64,000 nt of DNA from Paraburkholderia panacisoli (lineage in GTDB: Bacteria > Pseudomonadota > Gammaproteobacteria > Burkholderiales > Burkholderiaceae). Location: NCBI RefSeq assembly GCF_008369935.1, contig NZ_VTUZ01000002.1:1-64000 (forward strand). Direction: 5' to 3'. This document shows, piece by piece, positions 1 to 8,841 of the stretch. Under the pieces are notes generated by a model. That model was not told where the DNA came from, did no database searches, and saw only the letters and a list, made by a program, of their open reading frames with translations. The number at the start of each line of letters is the position of its first letter. Positions within the stretch are counted from its first letter, which is position 1. A program made the position numbers and the translations under genes.

Positions 1-22
1 CAAAGCCGCCACAAGAAAATGA
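1..22 (+). CDS. Phasin, last codons only (gene enters from the left)
   Basis: The first 22 bases encode KAATRK and a TGA stop, the same ending as the intact phasin gene that stops at 8841. The following 210 bases also match the DNA after that gene, so this is the end of a second phasin copy. The rest of the gene lies outside the window, so whether this copy is intact cannot be seen. Confidence 0.75.
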
Positions 23-234
23 GTCTTCATCGACGCGCATTGTCGATGCGTGTCGGCTGCGCCGAATGCGAGTAGGTAACGGTGTGCTTAAACTTTTGAC
101 TGTACGTGAAGCCGGGGCACTGCCTCACGCGCGCCGTGACCAGCGGTAGCTCGTTGCAGTGCTGCGGCTCGCTGTTCGGCGAACGACATACTTAACGCAG
201 GTCCTCGTTCTGTGGTCGTGCAACCTGGAGCCGA
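1..234 (+). repeat. Direct repeat, copy A (phasin end plus downstream DNA)
   Basis: This stretch matches 8820-9048 almost base for base, with scattered substitutions and a few short indels. It covers the phasin stop codon and about 210 bases of non-coding DNA, including a small inverted repeat (CATCGAC / GTCGATG). The match stops abruptly at about 234/9048. The two copies are in the same orientation about 8.8 kb apart, which fits a segmental duplication. Confidence 0.9.
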
Positions 235-660
235 TTAGTGCGAGGGAGCCGTAGTGCACAGGCTCCGCACGATGAGAGCAAGTTCAGAAGGAGAGGTGCC
301 TTTCCGGCAGTACCCGTCCAGGCCCCTGCTGGCTGGATTTGTCATAACAAATCGTCTATCAGCGCATGTGTAAGCCAGTATGAAAGGACCAGGAGCCGGA
401 GCACAATGCTTGATTGCATCTGCGGTTTCGAACCCGTCGCGCTGAGGCATCCAGATGTCCAGGAGAACGACGTCCGGCAACCAGTTCCTGATTGTTTCCA
501 AAGCGTCGCCGCATCCGCCCGCAACGCGGGCCTGCATGCCATCAAGTGATAGACATGTCGCAGTAGCAATAGCGGCGCCGCGATAGTCGTCGATGACTAG
601 AACACGGGGCGCGCCAGCCCTACGGGCTTCGCACTGGTTACACACGTGAGAAGTGCACAT
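235..660 (-). CDS. Single-domain response regulator
   Basis: A 141-residue protein that is little more than one receiver domain. Acidic pocket residues D24-D25 (VLVIDD), the phospho-acceptor D68 in VVLLDIWMP and the conserved lysine K120 are all present. No output domain follows. The ATG at 660 is chosen because AAGGAAGG precedes it at normal spacing, although the frame is open further upstream. Without a DNA-binding domain it probably works as a phospho-relay or protein-interaction partner. The hybrid histidine kinase at 4330-6090 is a possible partner, but nothing in the sequence proves the pairing. Confidence 0.75.
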   Translation of the reverse strand: MCTSHVCNQCEARRAGAPRVLVIDDYRGAAIATATCLSLDGMQARVAGGCGDALETIRNWLPDVVLLDIWMPQRDGFETADAIKHCAPAPGPFILAYTCADRRFVMTNPASRGLDGYCRKGTSPSELALIVRSLCTTAPSH

Positions 661-1420
661 GCAGGCCTTCCTTAGCTCGATTTTTTTGGCTTTGCCGTGC
701 TTCACGCGACGCTTGGTGTTCCCGTTACATTGGCGGCGGACGCAGCAGTCAGCCTGACAGGGAGCAAAGCGCATACCGCACATAAGGCGCGAGAACACTC
801 CGTATTGCCGCATTCAACTGTCGAATTACTTGGCTTGCCTTCAAAGAAGTGCGACCTGACTTGCGAGAACTTCACCGCAACCGGAGAAACACCTCCCGGC
901 AAGCAACGTTGGCCGGTCCGTAGACGCCCGTTGAGTCGACAATCGCTCGCAACGTTCGAAACTACTGTCGTCGAAGGTAAAGATGAAATGGCGAAGCGCA
1001 ATCGCCCGCGGAACAGTAAGCGATGCGCTCTTCGGGCGACGCGGCTACTCCTCCTTCCTTCAGACGCTGGAAGGCGTGCACGGCTTACTGCAATGGCCAA
1101 TGGACGCCGGCCCCCATCAAGGCTGGGAGCAGCTTGTCCAGTCGTATCAGTCCCACCGAAGTTCTCATCAGGAAACGGTAGTTCTTTCGCGCTATCTACT
1201 TTGAAGGTGAGCTATGGGTTAAGACGCGTCGCCTGTTCGACCACTGCCGTTGCAAAGTCAACGACAACCGCATCCGGTACCTCGCGCGGCCGCTGCCGCA
1301 GCGACGTAGCCGGGACCCGTCGCAACATCGAGAAAGCGGTTGCCGCGCTCGACTTCGAGTGTGTCAAGCAGTGCGCCACTCGACTGAGTCGTCAAGTCGG
1401 CGTAATAGGGTTGCAACTCC
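661..1420. other. No convincing gene (760 bases)
   Basis: Overlapping open frames exist on both strands here, but none has a good ribosome binding site, a recognisable domain or a protein-like composition. The DNA looks like decayed coding sequence. Confidence 0.4.
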
Positions 1421-1804
1421 TCAAGGCGTCGCGGGATTCACGTTCCACGTGTGCGCTTTGATGCGCAACGCGGAGCCTTCCTTCTGTGCAATGAGTAGGA
1501 AGTTTCCGCTGATGTCCATGGTCCGTTCGTCCGACACGTTGATATTCCCAGTCCAGGTTCCGGATTCCCAAGCCACATTTCCATCAGACGTGCAAAGCCC
1601 CTGCTGGATTTCCAGATGGTTCCAGATTTTCGTTGCCACTTCGGCCCATTCTTCGATTCCCTTTCGGCCGGTCACGGCTTCCTGGCCCGCCGGGATGAGG
1701 ATGGCGTCTTCGGCAAACAGAGCGACCCAACTGGGTGTGTCGTGGGAGTTGACTGTATCGGCGAACCTGCCGTTCAACGCGGTAAACGCCTGCGAGATGT
1801 CCAT
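1421..1804 (-). CDS. SnoaL/DUF4440-like (NTF2-fold) protein
   Basis: A 127-residue protein beginning MDISQAFTALNGRFADTVNS. The pattern is that of the NTF2-like superfamily: an N-terminal helix, then W-x3-F-x3-A near the start of the cone-shaped fold (PSWVALFAEDAILIPAG), a GRKGIEEW helix and a beta-rich C-terminal half. The start is fixed by AAGGAGATAGAACC directly upstream of the ATG at 1804. Members of this group can be isomerases, small-molecule binders or have no known activity. No substrate can be inferred from the neighbours. Confidence 0.7.
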   Translation of the reverse strand: MDISQAFTALNGRFADTVNSHDTPSWVALFAEDAILIPAGQEAVTGRKGIEEWAEVATKIWNHLEIQQGLCTSDGNVAWESGTWTGNINVSDERTMDISGNFLLIAQKEGSALRIKAHTWNVNPATP

Positions 1805-2229
1805 GGTTCTATCTCCTTGAGGTGTGATGAGATGGAGTTTGGGCGGATTGATGTCGTGACAACTGGCTTCGCACGGCGTGCTATGCCACGTCCATCTCCG
1901 GATGGTCCAAAAAAGCGAACTAACATAATCGCCCGCAGTCGGTGCTTCGTTAGTCACAGCGACAAGCGCATGCGTACGCCGGAGAGGGCGCGCCAGGGTG
2001 CTATTGACCGGTTATCGAGAGTATGTGCGGGAAGCAAGCGTCCCTAGTCACCAATTCGTCTTGATTCACTACTCCGCCCTGGAAATCAAACACCTCACGA
2101 CGTGATAAGGAATATATAGATAAGCCTAGGGCAGCGATTGGTGGATGGCAATCCAGGAAGAATATAAACTGCGCGACGGCATGTGGCTGAAGTTGTTACG
2201 GAATAAGGATGCCCCACCTTCGATTAACA

Positions 2230-2312
2230 ACCGCCGAACAAATCAAAAACGAGCCCGGTTTCGACAGGGACCACTGGCCATCCATGGCGGATGCGCAATG
2301 GGGCGCCACGGT
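2230..2312 (+). pseudogene. Remnant of a PRC-barrel protein gene
   Basis: The frame reads KNEPGFDRDHWPSMADAQWG, clearly related to the segment DDPGFDKDHWPAMADAKWG of the intact PRC-barrel protein at 7380-7853. Nothing recognisable of the barrel domain remains upstream and no start codon or ribosome binding site fits. It is the tail of a lost paralogue. Confidence 0.7.
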
Positions 2313-2355
2313 CCATCACTCACGGGCCGCGATGCAGAGTTCCTGATAGCTTCGC

Positions 2356-2580
2356 TCAACGGCTGATTGAAAACGCTCGAACAGCTTCCGTGGCAAAAGG
2401 CCGCTCGCCTAATTTAGCCAGGAGAGCCGGAGGCAGTTCCGCCCAGACGGCGGATGACGCACGCCAACCTTTTCCAGGAAACCCTCCCGACGCGACAACC
2501 GAGTCCGCGACGGCAACGGCCGGCAGCAGCTCGACTTCAACAGTCGCCACCAAGCCCCGATACTGATACGTGCGTTGCAT
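2356..2580 (-). CDS. Small hypothetical protein (YRG type)
   Basis: A 74-residue frame starting MQRTYQYRGLVATVEVE, preceded by AGGCAGGTA. The N-terminal Y-x-Y-R-G followed by a beta-strand, and the closing PFATEA, recall short proteins common in Burkholderia accessory regions (compare 2594-2875, 6486-6689 and 13806-14054). The usual C-terminal helix is shortened, so it may be a truncated relative. No function is known. Confidence 0.35.
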   Translation of the reverse strand: MQRTYQYRGLVATVEVELLPAVAVADSVVASGGFPGKGWRASSAVWAELPPALLAKLGERPFATEAVRAFSISR

Positions 2581-2593
2581 TACCTGCCTACTG

Positions 2594-2875
2594 TTAAGTT
2601 ATGGTCAAGCAGGTGCGGCTGCCAGATGGTCGCTGGACAGACCGAATCCGCGTGAACGGCGGTTTCGGCAGCGTTGTGCCGTCAATGTGAGCTTTTGCAT
2701 ACGCAGCGGCATACTGGAGCGCGGCATTCTCCGAGACGAAATAGGCGAGGATTCCGAATGCGCTGCACTTTCCGGTCGGGCGCGTGACAAATACGCTTGC
2801 CGCATAGCCTAGCTTCGAGATTGATGCGAAAGGCACAATTACGTGCTGTTTATAACTGAATGGCTGGGAGTCCAT
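2594..2875 (-). CDS. Small hypothetical protein
   Basis: A 93-residue frame with YKQHVIVPFASISKLGYAAS at the front and the segment YFVSENAALQYAAAYAKAHI further on. The second segment matches the pattern FFPTEMEARQFAIEYAKAEI of the protein at 6486-6689, so the two are paralogues. About 27 residues after that helix look unrelated and may be an out-of-frame extension. No clear ribosome binding site is visible. Function unknown. Confidence 0.45.
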   Translation of the reverse strand: MDSQPFSYKQHVIVPFASISKLGYAASVFVTRPTGKCSAFGILAYFVSENAALQYAAAYAKAHIDGTTLPKPPFTRIRSVQRPSGSRTCLTIT

Positions 2876-3559
2876 AGGGTGCTAAAGCCTTCCGGTAGAC
2901 GTTGCACTCTGTAACGTCGCGGCATTTCCATACGTTCGGCAACGCACGCTCGCGGACAATTCCCACCGTCCGCGGAATGCACCACTTTGCCCGGAGCGAG
3001 TCGCGCCGCCCGCCGAAAGCGCCTATTGCTGATAGCAGATTCATCGTGTGAAAAGTTGGTGGCTCAATTGGCGAAACGCCGGAGTTGCAATAAACAGGTT
3101 TTTTCCCTGACCGCCGCTTAAGTGCTTTGCTCGTACAGCATGCTCGCGATATGCGAAGCACCTCGCGCATCTCCATCCCGCACCCGTCCAGGTGCTCGAC
3201 GCCATCAGACGACTGTTTAGGTTTAGCTGCCTTCACATCGATACGCCGGTTTGCCGGCAGGCGCCTGCCGTGTCGACTTATGAATGCCGGCTGGCGCGTT
3301 GCCGCGCGCCAGTCCAACTGAGTTGACAACAGCCGCTGCCTGAACCCCCGAAACGAAAATATCTTGGCAACGCGTTCATCTGCAGTCAGGTGAACCGTTG
3401 GCGGCACGGTCACCGCAGCCAGACAGGGAAGCAACCAGAGGCGACGACTTTTCGCTGAAGATGGACGCCCTATCTTTTGATGACGGCACATGGCAGGTTT
3501 TCCCGGCCGGGACCGGCGGCTATCAATATATGCCGCGCCAGCGCCGTGTGATTGGGTCA
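2876..3559. other. No convincing gene (684 bases)
   Basis: Long open frames on the minus strand here have arginine- and cysteine-rich translations typical of a wrong frame. A short perfect palindrome, CGGCAGGCGCCTGCCG, lies near 3255-3270. I see no other structure. Confidence 0.35.
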
Positions 3560-3830
3560 TCGCCGCCGCGGCTCATTGTTTTCGATATGCGCGCGATGCG
3601 CGTGGCATCCTCGTTTGAAGTCGGAAAGGACCCGGATGTCATCGCGTACAACCCTTCACTGCATTTGTTGTCAGGTGTCGTCTCGCTGTTTCGAGTGGGA
3701 GAAGGCGCGGTCTCGAAACTGGGTGACGGTCATGTCGGCCCAAACGCGCACGTCGTGGCGGCAGACGTCGAGACACACCGCTCCTACTTTCCACTCAAAA
3801 ACTTTGGCGGCAGACGATGCTGCGCATCTT
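3560..3830 (+). pseudogene. YncE-like beta-propeller fragment
   Basis: The translation runs PRLIVFDMRAMRVASSFEVG, then DPDVIAYNPSLHLL, SGVVSLFRVGEG and THRSYFPLKNFGG. These are typical YVTN/NHL-type propeller blade segments (strand-turn-strand with VG-x-DPD). An intact protein would have about seven blades; only about two remain. LHLL joins SGVVSLF directly, which looks like a small internal deletion of the usual YVAGE-type turn. The frame then runs into the duplicated acylphosphatase segment, so the 3' end was lost at that junction. Confidence 0.65.
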
Positions 3831-3883
3831 ACAGCCGAGGCATTAGAAAGGCCCTCGCGGCGCATGCGGCCCTGACGGGCCTC

Positions 3884-4318
3884 ACACCTACAACGTGGGC
3901 AAGAGTTCGAAGTTGTCAAAGCGGACAAACGGTGGCTGCACCTCGGTGACCTCAAGCTCGTCGACAAGCGCTGCGGACATGCCCTCGCTGAGCCAGTCGT
4001 ACATTTCTGCCAGTTGCTCCGGCGAGCCCTGCAGCATCGCCTCTACCGAACCATCCATGCGGTTGCGGACCCAACCGGTGACGCACAGTTCTCTCGCGCG
4101 ACGTACACAGGCCTCCCGATAGTCCATCCCCTGTACCTGACCACGCACCTGGACCAGTCGGGTCTCAAGCGACCACTCGTTCTCGTGAGATTCCATGGGC
4201 GTACTCCGGTTGCAGGTTGATGCACCCAAGAGGGCGTTTCAATGAAGCGGTTCGGACGCAATCGACTACTTGTGCACGTCCTCCGGCAAGCATTTCAGTC
4301 GAATTGCCAGCCAGGCGG
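3884..4318. repeat. Segmental duplicate, copy 1 (acylphosphatase plus decayed regulator tail)
   Basis: This segment corresponds to 21335-21770. It contains the whole acylphosphatase gene, the same spacer with the shared GGGCGTACTCCGGTTGC, and, at 4240-4318, a decayed version of the last ~25 codons of aioR. Read on the minus strand it ends IASEPLH-stop, against IAAEPLH-stop in aioR, but an in-frame stop precedes it. The aioR-acylphosphatase unit was therefore copied and only the acylphosphatase kept open. Confidence 0.85.
3888..4196 (-). CDS. Acylphosphatase, copy 1 (altered active-site loop)
   Basis: A 102-residue acylphosphatase-type protein (one alpha/beta sandwich domain) that would hydrolyse the carboxyl-phosphate bond of acyl phosphates. 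The family phosphate-binding loop G-x-VQGVG-(F/Y)-R reads GQVQGMDYR here, so the second glycine is replaced by aspartate; the catalytic arginine remains, and the family asparagine is present in GWVRNRMDGSVEA. Copy 2 at 21339 has the normal GVGYR. The start at ATG 4196 matches that of copy 2. Copy 1 may be impaired or drifting. Confidence 0.85.
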   Translation of the reverse strand: MESHENEWSLETRLVQVRGQVQGMDYREACVRRARELCVTGWVRNRMDGSVEAMLQGSPEQLAEMYDWLSEGMSAALVDELEVTEVQPPFVRFDNFELLPTL

Positions 4319-4329
4319 TTGAGCGAACC

Positions 4330-6090
4330 CTACGACGGTCGTAGAACGTTCTCGAGGTCATCAAGCGACAGCGGCTTGATGAGATGGGCATCAAATATCC
4401 GTTCGTCAGTCTCGGGTCTGCTGGCAACATCGGAGGAGCCCGTCAGGGCCACCAGCTTCGTCAGCGAGCATTGCGCCCGGAGACGAAGCAGTTGTGCCAG
4501 TTCAGGGCCGTCCATACCCGGCATCGAGATATCTATGAGGGCAACATCGGGTGCAAATGACTCGACTATGGAGAGCGCGTCATTTCCACTCGTTGCCCGT
4601 TTTACCTCATGCCCCTGGAGTTCCAGGAGCGTGCCCAGCGCTTCTGTGGCGTCCGCGCAGTCATCGACAAGCAGGATGCGCCTGGAGGCAATCGGACGCG
4701 GTGCGGTCGTGGTCCGTTCGCCCCTTCTTTCGCAGACGATGGGCAGTCGTATCGTCACCTCTGTTCCCTGCCCTTCACCCGTACTCGCAATGGTGACCGT
4801 TCCGTTGTGTGCGGTCACCAGATGCTTGACAACAGCCAGTCCGATTCCAAGGCCTCCCGCTGCGCGCTCACGTGCTGAAGCCGACTGTGCAAACATGTCG
4901 TAGACGTGTGGTAGCACTGACGCTGAAATACCCATGCCGTTGTCCTTCACTGTGATGACAGCGTCGCACGGCGACTGGCCTTCGGTGGGAGCGATGCTGA
5001 GGTCAGGCGCCGCCACCGATAAGGTGATGTCGCCGCCGGGTGGCGTGTATTTCACTGCATTCGACAACACGTTCGACACAACCTGTGTAAGGCGCACGAG
5101 GTCCGCGTGAACAGTCACCGGATACGGCGGAACAGCGACATGCAGTCGATGTTGACCGCAGTTGAGGTCGGACTTCATCGCCGTAACCGCGTCCGCGACG
5201 ATATCCTGCAGCAGCCCGTACGACGGATGAATGGACAGCTTGCCGTGCTTTATCCGCGAAGCATCCAGCAGGTCGCCTACCAGCCGTTTCAGTAGCTGCA
5301 TCTGCCGGTCAGCAATATCCAGGGCAGACAACACGTCAGGATAGTCTGCAGCGAGCTTGATTGCCGTCGTCAGGGCGCTGTCAATAGGAGCAATGGGATT
5401 GCGCAACTCATGGCTCAAGGTCGCAATGAAGTCGTCCTTCCGTGCTTCAGCCAGCGCCAGCGCATTCCTGGCTGCCTCGGCTTCTGTGGCTCGGGCTTCC
5501 GCATCTGCTTTCGCGCGCGCCATGGTGAGCGCCGCACAGGTGAAGTTCGCGAGGCTGGTCAGGATTCGGCGGTCCTCGGCGTCGAACAGGTGCTCCCTGT
5601 CGTGGGACATCACCCACAACGTGCCCGACGGCTCTGGTTCACCCGGAATCGGCACGACCAGTTCTTCGATAATCTCGGGGGTTACATGCTTCAGGCAGGC
5701 AAAATGGCGCTGGGGAAATGAAAACAGTTGCCCTTCAGCCAGTTCGAGCGTAACGCCACTCGGACTGTCTTCAATTGGGGTTGTGGTGCCGGCGACGGCC
5801 ACGCATTTACCCGACACCGCGACCCATCTCAAAATGCAGGCGTCATCCGCGTCGCGCTCGAGAAGGCCAATGCCCGCGCTGCCAGCCTCGCACAGACTAA
5901 GCGCCATGTCGGAGAGCGTTTGCAGCATGGCGCCTCCCGAGGAGGTCAGTGCCTGCGCCAGACGATGCATCGATTCGCTTTCAGCAGCAAAATCGGCTGG
6001 TCGGTGAGGACGTGCGCCGAACGCCGGTGTGACCAGCGTCCCTGCGTGCCGTGCGCGTTCCGCTGCGGAAGGCACAGACGGTCTATCCAT
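4330..6090 (-). CDS. Hybrid sensor histidine kinase/response regulator with GAF domain
   Basis: A soluble 586-residue hybrid kinase. A GAF-like sensor domain covers about residues 45-190, followed by a short coiled linker (about 195-217). The HisKA domain has the phospho-accepting H227 in SHELRNP; the ATPase domain carries N-box NVLSNAVKY, G1 DNGMGI and G2 GGLGIGL. The C-terminal receiver domain has D520 (ALIDISMP) and K572. The ATG at 6090 is preceded by TGGAGGACAT. No membrane segment is present, so it senses a cytoplasmic signal. It lies directly beyond the duplicated acylphosphatase segment, where aioR would stand in the other copy. Confidence 0.9.
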   Translation of the reverse strand: MDRPSVPSAAERARHAGTLVTPAFGARPHRPADFAAESESMHRLAQALTSSGGAMLQTLSDMALSLCEAGSAGIGLLERDADDACILRWVAVSGKCVAVAGTTTPIEDSPSGVTLELAEGQLFSFPQRHFACLKHVTPEIIEELVVPIPGEPEPSGTLWVMSHDREHLFDAEDRRILTSLANFTCAALTMARAKADAEARATEAEAARNALALAEARKDDFIATLSHELRNPIAPIDSALTTAIKLAADYPDVLSALDIADRQMQLLKRLVGDLLDASRIKHGKLSIHPSYGLLQDIVADAVTAMKSDLNCGQHRLHVAVPPYPVTVHADLVRLTQVVSNVLSNAVKYTPPGGDITLSVAAPDLSIAPTEGQSPCDAVITVKDNGMGISASVLPHVYDMFAQSASARERAAGGLGIGLAVVKHLVTAHNGTVTIASTGEGQGTEVTIRLPIVCERRGERTTTAPRPIASRRILLVDDCADATEALGTLLELQGHEVKRATSGNDALSIVESFAPDVALIDISMPGMDGPELAQLLRLRAQCSLTKLVALTGSSDVASRPETDERIFDAHLIKPLSLDDLENVLRPS

Positions 6091-6485
6091 ATGTCCTCCA
6101 GGTTGCAACCCGCACCGCCGATGAGCGGAAAAAATTGCCGTACTGGATGAATTGTAGTCGCTACGCGGCGAAGACCCATGGTGGCAACGTGGCTGTCGGC
6201 AGCGGTGGCAAGTCAGGGAACGCTTATTGCACCAGCATGCGTTAACCCCTGGATGTGGGCGACTCTGGTCGCGCAATAGTAGCCTTCAGAACAGTGCGAT
6301 TGGTGCACAAGCGGAATTTAGGAATAGTCTGGAACGAGCGCGTCGAGACGGCGCCACCGTGGCGCTGAAACGGCAGTCCCCCAAAACCTGTGCGGCGAGC
6401 GGGACACGCTGGGCCAAAACGTTAGCTTTGCGTATCTGACTTTCAGGAGCACCCTGCCACGTTTCAGGCGTCACCGGTTGACTAC
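6091..6485. other. Intergenic region, no gene seen (395 bases)
   Basis: This region must hold the promoter of the leftward hybrid kinase. A short inverted repeat, GGCGCCACCGTGGCGC, lies near 6350-6366. I can support no gene here. Confidence 0.35.
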
Positions 6486-6689
6486 ATGGGGACCTTGATT
6501 TTCGCGGTCGTTGGGCAGGACATCGAAGGTTTCATCGCAAGCGCCGTCATCACCGACGAAGCGGGAGAACGCAGCCAGGCCACCCGAGCGCTGGGCTTCT
6601 TTCCGACCGAAATGGAAGCGCGTCAATTCGCCATCGAGTATGCGAAAGCTGAAATCGGGCGGTGCGCCTTGATGAGACTTACGGGTTAG
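6486..6689 (+). CDS. Small hypothetical protein
   Basis: A 67-residue protein, MGTLIFAVVGQDIEGFIASA, followed by a charged turn and the helix FFPTEMEARQFAIEYAKAEI. That helix is shared with the protein at 2594-2875 and in weaker form with 13806-14054. No ribosome binding site lies close to the ATG and the frame is open further upstream, so the start is uncertain. Function unknown. Confidence 0.5.
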   Translation: MGTLIFAVVGQDIEGFIASAVITDEAGERSQATRALGFFPTEMEARQFAIEYAKAEIGRCALMRLTG

Positions 6690-7161
6690 CCCTATCGCCT
6701 CCGTCCAGGGGTACCCCCAACCGACCGGACAGACAGTTTACGGGCGGTGCTTGGTAGAGGACATCACGGGCGAAGCAATTCAGGTCGTGAAATGGTAACA
6801 GCAACACCGTCGCCCACAGAGCGGCACGCAATAGCGCGCAGGAACCTGGCGCGCCCAAAGCGAGGTCAACAGTATTCGTATCTCACACATTGCGGCAGGA
6901 AGCCGATGCCATGGCTGGCGACATGGAATGATGGAGACGGCCATGCCAAGCCGAATCTATGGCGTTTGCAAAGAGCAGCTCGATAGCGCGTTGCCGGAAC
7001 TTCCAGCGCCATCGCAAAACGTTTCACACGGGTACGCCATTAGGTCATTCTCGGGGCGCACCTGCCGCGGTTCTGCATGTGTTTATGAAGATGCAATAGC
7101 CGATTGGTGGATTATGTCTGCCGCATTGCTGGCGAGGGACCTACATCCCGGCGGTGGCCCG
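6690..7161. other. No convincing gene (472 bases)
   Basis: Short frames on the plus strand have no supported start or recognisable domain. The sequence leads into the receiver-domain remnant that starts at about 7162. Confidence 0.35.
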
Positions 7162-7251
7162 TCGTCCAGTAACACCGACAAACGGGTATTCGACGCCCAT
7201 TTCATCAAACCGCCGTCACTCAACAACCTGGCGTTGGTCTTGCGAGGTTAG
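7162..7251 (+). pseudogene. Remnant of a receiver-domain C-terminus
   Basis: The frame ends SSSNTDKRVFDAHFIKPPSL followed by NNLALVLRG and a stop. It matches the end of the hybrid kinase at 4330-6090 (RPETDERIFDAHLIKPLSL then DDLENVLRPS). Only about 30 codons remain and the upstream sequence does not continue the receiver domain. It is the tail of a lost paralogue, on the opposite strand from the intact gene. Confidence 0.7.
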
Positions 7252-7379
7252 TGCCTACATCCGAACTGAAATTCCGCGTCCAGGGCTACCCTGCTTGTCG
7301 CGTCGAACTCGTGGTCATCCGCTCGCGCGGGTATGCCGCTTGCGCGTTACAGAAGCAGCATTTTTCAAGGAGGTGAATC

Positions 7380-7853
7380 ATGGGCTCAATCAATCCGCAA
7401 GGTCGCACTCAAAGCGGAGCTAACATCGTGGGCGGAGGTGTCGGCGAAGGTCCGGGGCCGGACATCATGGCCGCAGCAACGCTCGATGGGAACAAGGTCA
7501 TGTCTTCAGACGGCGAACACGTCGGGAAGATTTCAGACATCATGCTCGACGTCCGCAACGGTCGCATCGCCTATGCAGTGCTCTCCGAGGGCGGCTTCCT
7601 TGGAATGGGTTCTAACCTGCACGCCATCCCGTGGACCGCGCTGACTCTCGATACGGACCAGAAGTGCTTTTTTGTTGATATTGCGGCGCAGCGCCTCAAG
7701 GACGACCCGGGCTTCGACAAGGACCACTGGCCGGCGATGGCCGATGCGAAGTGGGGAGAGACAACGTACAGCTACTACAATCGGGAACCGTACTGGTCCG
7801 CAACGCGGGAAGTGGTGGAAAACGACCCGGCCATCCGGCCGAGCGAGCATTAA
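7380..7853 (+). CDS. PRC-barrel domain protein
   Basis: A 157-residue cytoplasmic protein. After a Gly/Ser-rich leader of about 35 residues, one PRC-barrel covers roughly residues 38-115 (GNKVMSSDGEHVGKISDIML, then VRNGRIAYAVLSEGGFLG). The tail contains DPGFDKDHWPAMADAKWGE and ends in a WSATREVVEND segment, which is common in PRC proteins of Burkholderiales. AAGGAGGTGAATC fixes the ATG at 7380. PRC-barrels bind proteins or RNA; in this family such genes are often stress-linked, but no specific role can be read from the context. A remnant of a second copy lies at 2230-2312. Confidence 0.85.
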   Translation: MGSINPQGRTQSGANIVGGGVGEGPGPDIMAAATLDGNKVMSSDGEHVGKISDIMLDVRNGRIAYAVLSEGGFLGMGSNLHAIPWTALTLDTDQKCFFVDIAAQRLKDDPGFDKDHWPAMADAKWGETTYSYYNREPYWSATREVVENDPAIRPSEH

Positions 7854-7909
7854 AAACCTATCCGGTAATCCGGTAAACCGTCCCAAGCGGATGCCTTATC
7901 TGCCGCTCA

Positions 7910-7949
7910 GCGCCTATACCACCGTGACCTGCGTTGGTGGCATAGGCGC
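7910..7949 (+). terminator. Hairpin downstream of the PRC-barrel gene
   Basis: GCGCCTATaCCACC pairs with GGTGGcATAGGCGC across a 12-base loop, with one mismatch. It starts 57 bases after the stop codon. No T-run follows, so it may instead be a 3'-end stabiliser. Confidence 0.4.
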
Positions 7950-8262
7950 ACGCAGCATAGCCCCACCACGAAGACGGCGAAGGCGCCATGGCGATGCGAG
8001 CAGATGTGAACCCCGTGAGGCGCAACAGTCTGCGCACGCGATATCCGAAGGTGTCGAGCGACTACGGGCCGCACTGCCGGAACTCACCCCAAGTAGGTCT
8101 TATTTCACTACTGGAGGCCGGTGAGTCCATCGCCCCTTTTTTCTGCATCCGCCTCGGGAGCGGCCCTTGCTGCGTCACCAGATTCCTACCCCGTAGCGGT
8201 GTTCGCGGTCCCATCGAGTGGCTCCGCGGACTTCCCGCTACTTTACCCAGGTGGAGGTTGTA
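7950..8262. other. Region without an intact gene, with the phasin promoter
   Basis: No complete gene is seen. A scrap related to the Gly-rich secreted protein at 11072-11371 lies within it at 8110-8150. The phasin promoter must be in the last part. Confidence 0.4.
8110..8150 (-). pseudogene. Scrap of a small Gly-rich secreted protein gene
   Basis: Read on the minus strand the sequence gives MQKKGAMDSPAS, matching MQKKGGMDAPAS near the C-terminus of the protein at 11072-11371. The DNA match is limited to about 40 bases, so this is only a trace of a former paralogue. Confidence 0.55.
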
Positions 8263-8841
8263 ATGAGCAGTCTTTCTGGTGAACAAGCGATTGCTTCGCA
8301 GAGAACCAGTCTCGAAACGCTGTCCGATTTGTGGACCAAGGCATTTGGCTGCATCGAAAAGCTGACTGAGCTGAACTTGCGGGCAGTCAAATCGACGCTC
8401 GCCGAAAATCAGGCAATCGCAAATGTGGCGTTGTCAACCAAAGACCCGCAGGAGCTATTCGCATTGCACGCAAAGCGGGCGCAAGCTGCGATGGAAGAAG
8501 CACAGTCGTACTGGCGGCATGTGAGCAACATCATGTTCAACACACAGGTCGAACTGGCCGCGAGCGCTGAGGCGCAATTCAATAAGCGCCTGCGTGACAC
8601 GCAGGCGTTTGTCGACATCGTCGCAAGCAATGCACCGGCCGGAAGCGAAGCCGCTGTGAGTGCGTTGCAGTCGGCGGTTACGGCTGCCAGTGAGGCGACT
8701 GGCGCGACGATTGAAGCCAGTAAAAAGGCCGCCGAGCAAGCACTGGAGATTGCGGAAAACAACGTTCACGCCGCAGCTTCCTCCTCAAACAGGATGTCGA
8801 AGCAGGCCGTTGAACAAGTCAAAGCTGCCACAAGAAAATGA
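8263..8841 (+). CDS. Phasin family protein
   Basis: A 192-residue, almost entirely helical protein. The phasin domain is at about residues 15-125, with segments FGCIEKLTELNLRAVKSTLA and FALHAKRAQAAMEEAQSYWR. An Ala/Ser/Lys-rich helical tail ends KAATRK. Phasins coat polyhydroxyalkanoate granules and also act as stress chaperones. GGAGGTTGTA precedes the ATG at 8263. The end of a second copy is at the left edge of the window. No PHA synthesis genes are nearby. Confidence 0.9.
   Translation: MSSLSGEQAIASQRTSLETLSDLWTKAFGCIEKLTELNLRAVKSTLAENQAIANVALSTKDPQELFALHAKRAQAAMEEAQSYWRHVSNIMFNTQVELAASAEAQFNKRLRDTQAFVDIVASNAPAGSEAAVSALQSAVTAASEATGATIEASKKAAEQALEIAENNVHAAASSSNRMSKQAVEQVKAATRK

Noticed and set aside
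697..1461. Plus-strand frame of 254 codons
   Set aside because: The translation has no motif, is Arg/Ser/Thr-rich and lacks a ribosome binding site. It runs into the real minus-strand gene at 1421.
2850..3560. Minus-strand frame of 236 codons
   Set aside because: The translation is Arg/Cys-rich and unlike a protein, with no start signal, and it overlaps the beta-propeller fragment in another frame.
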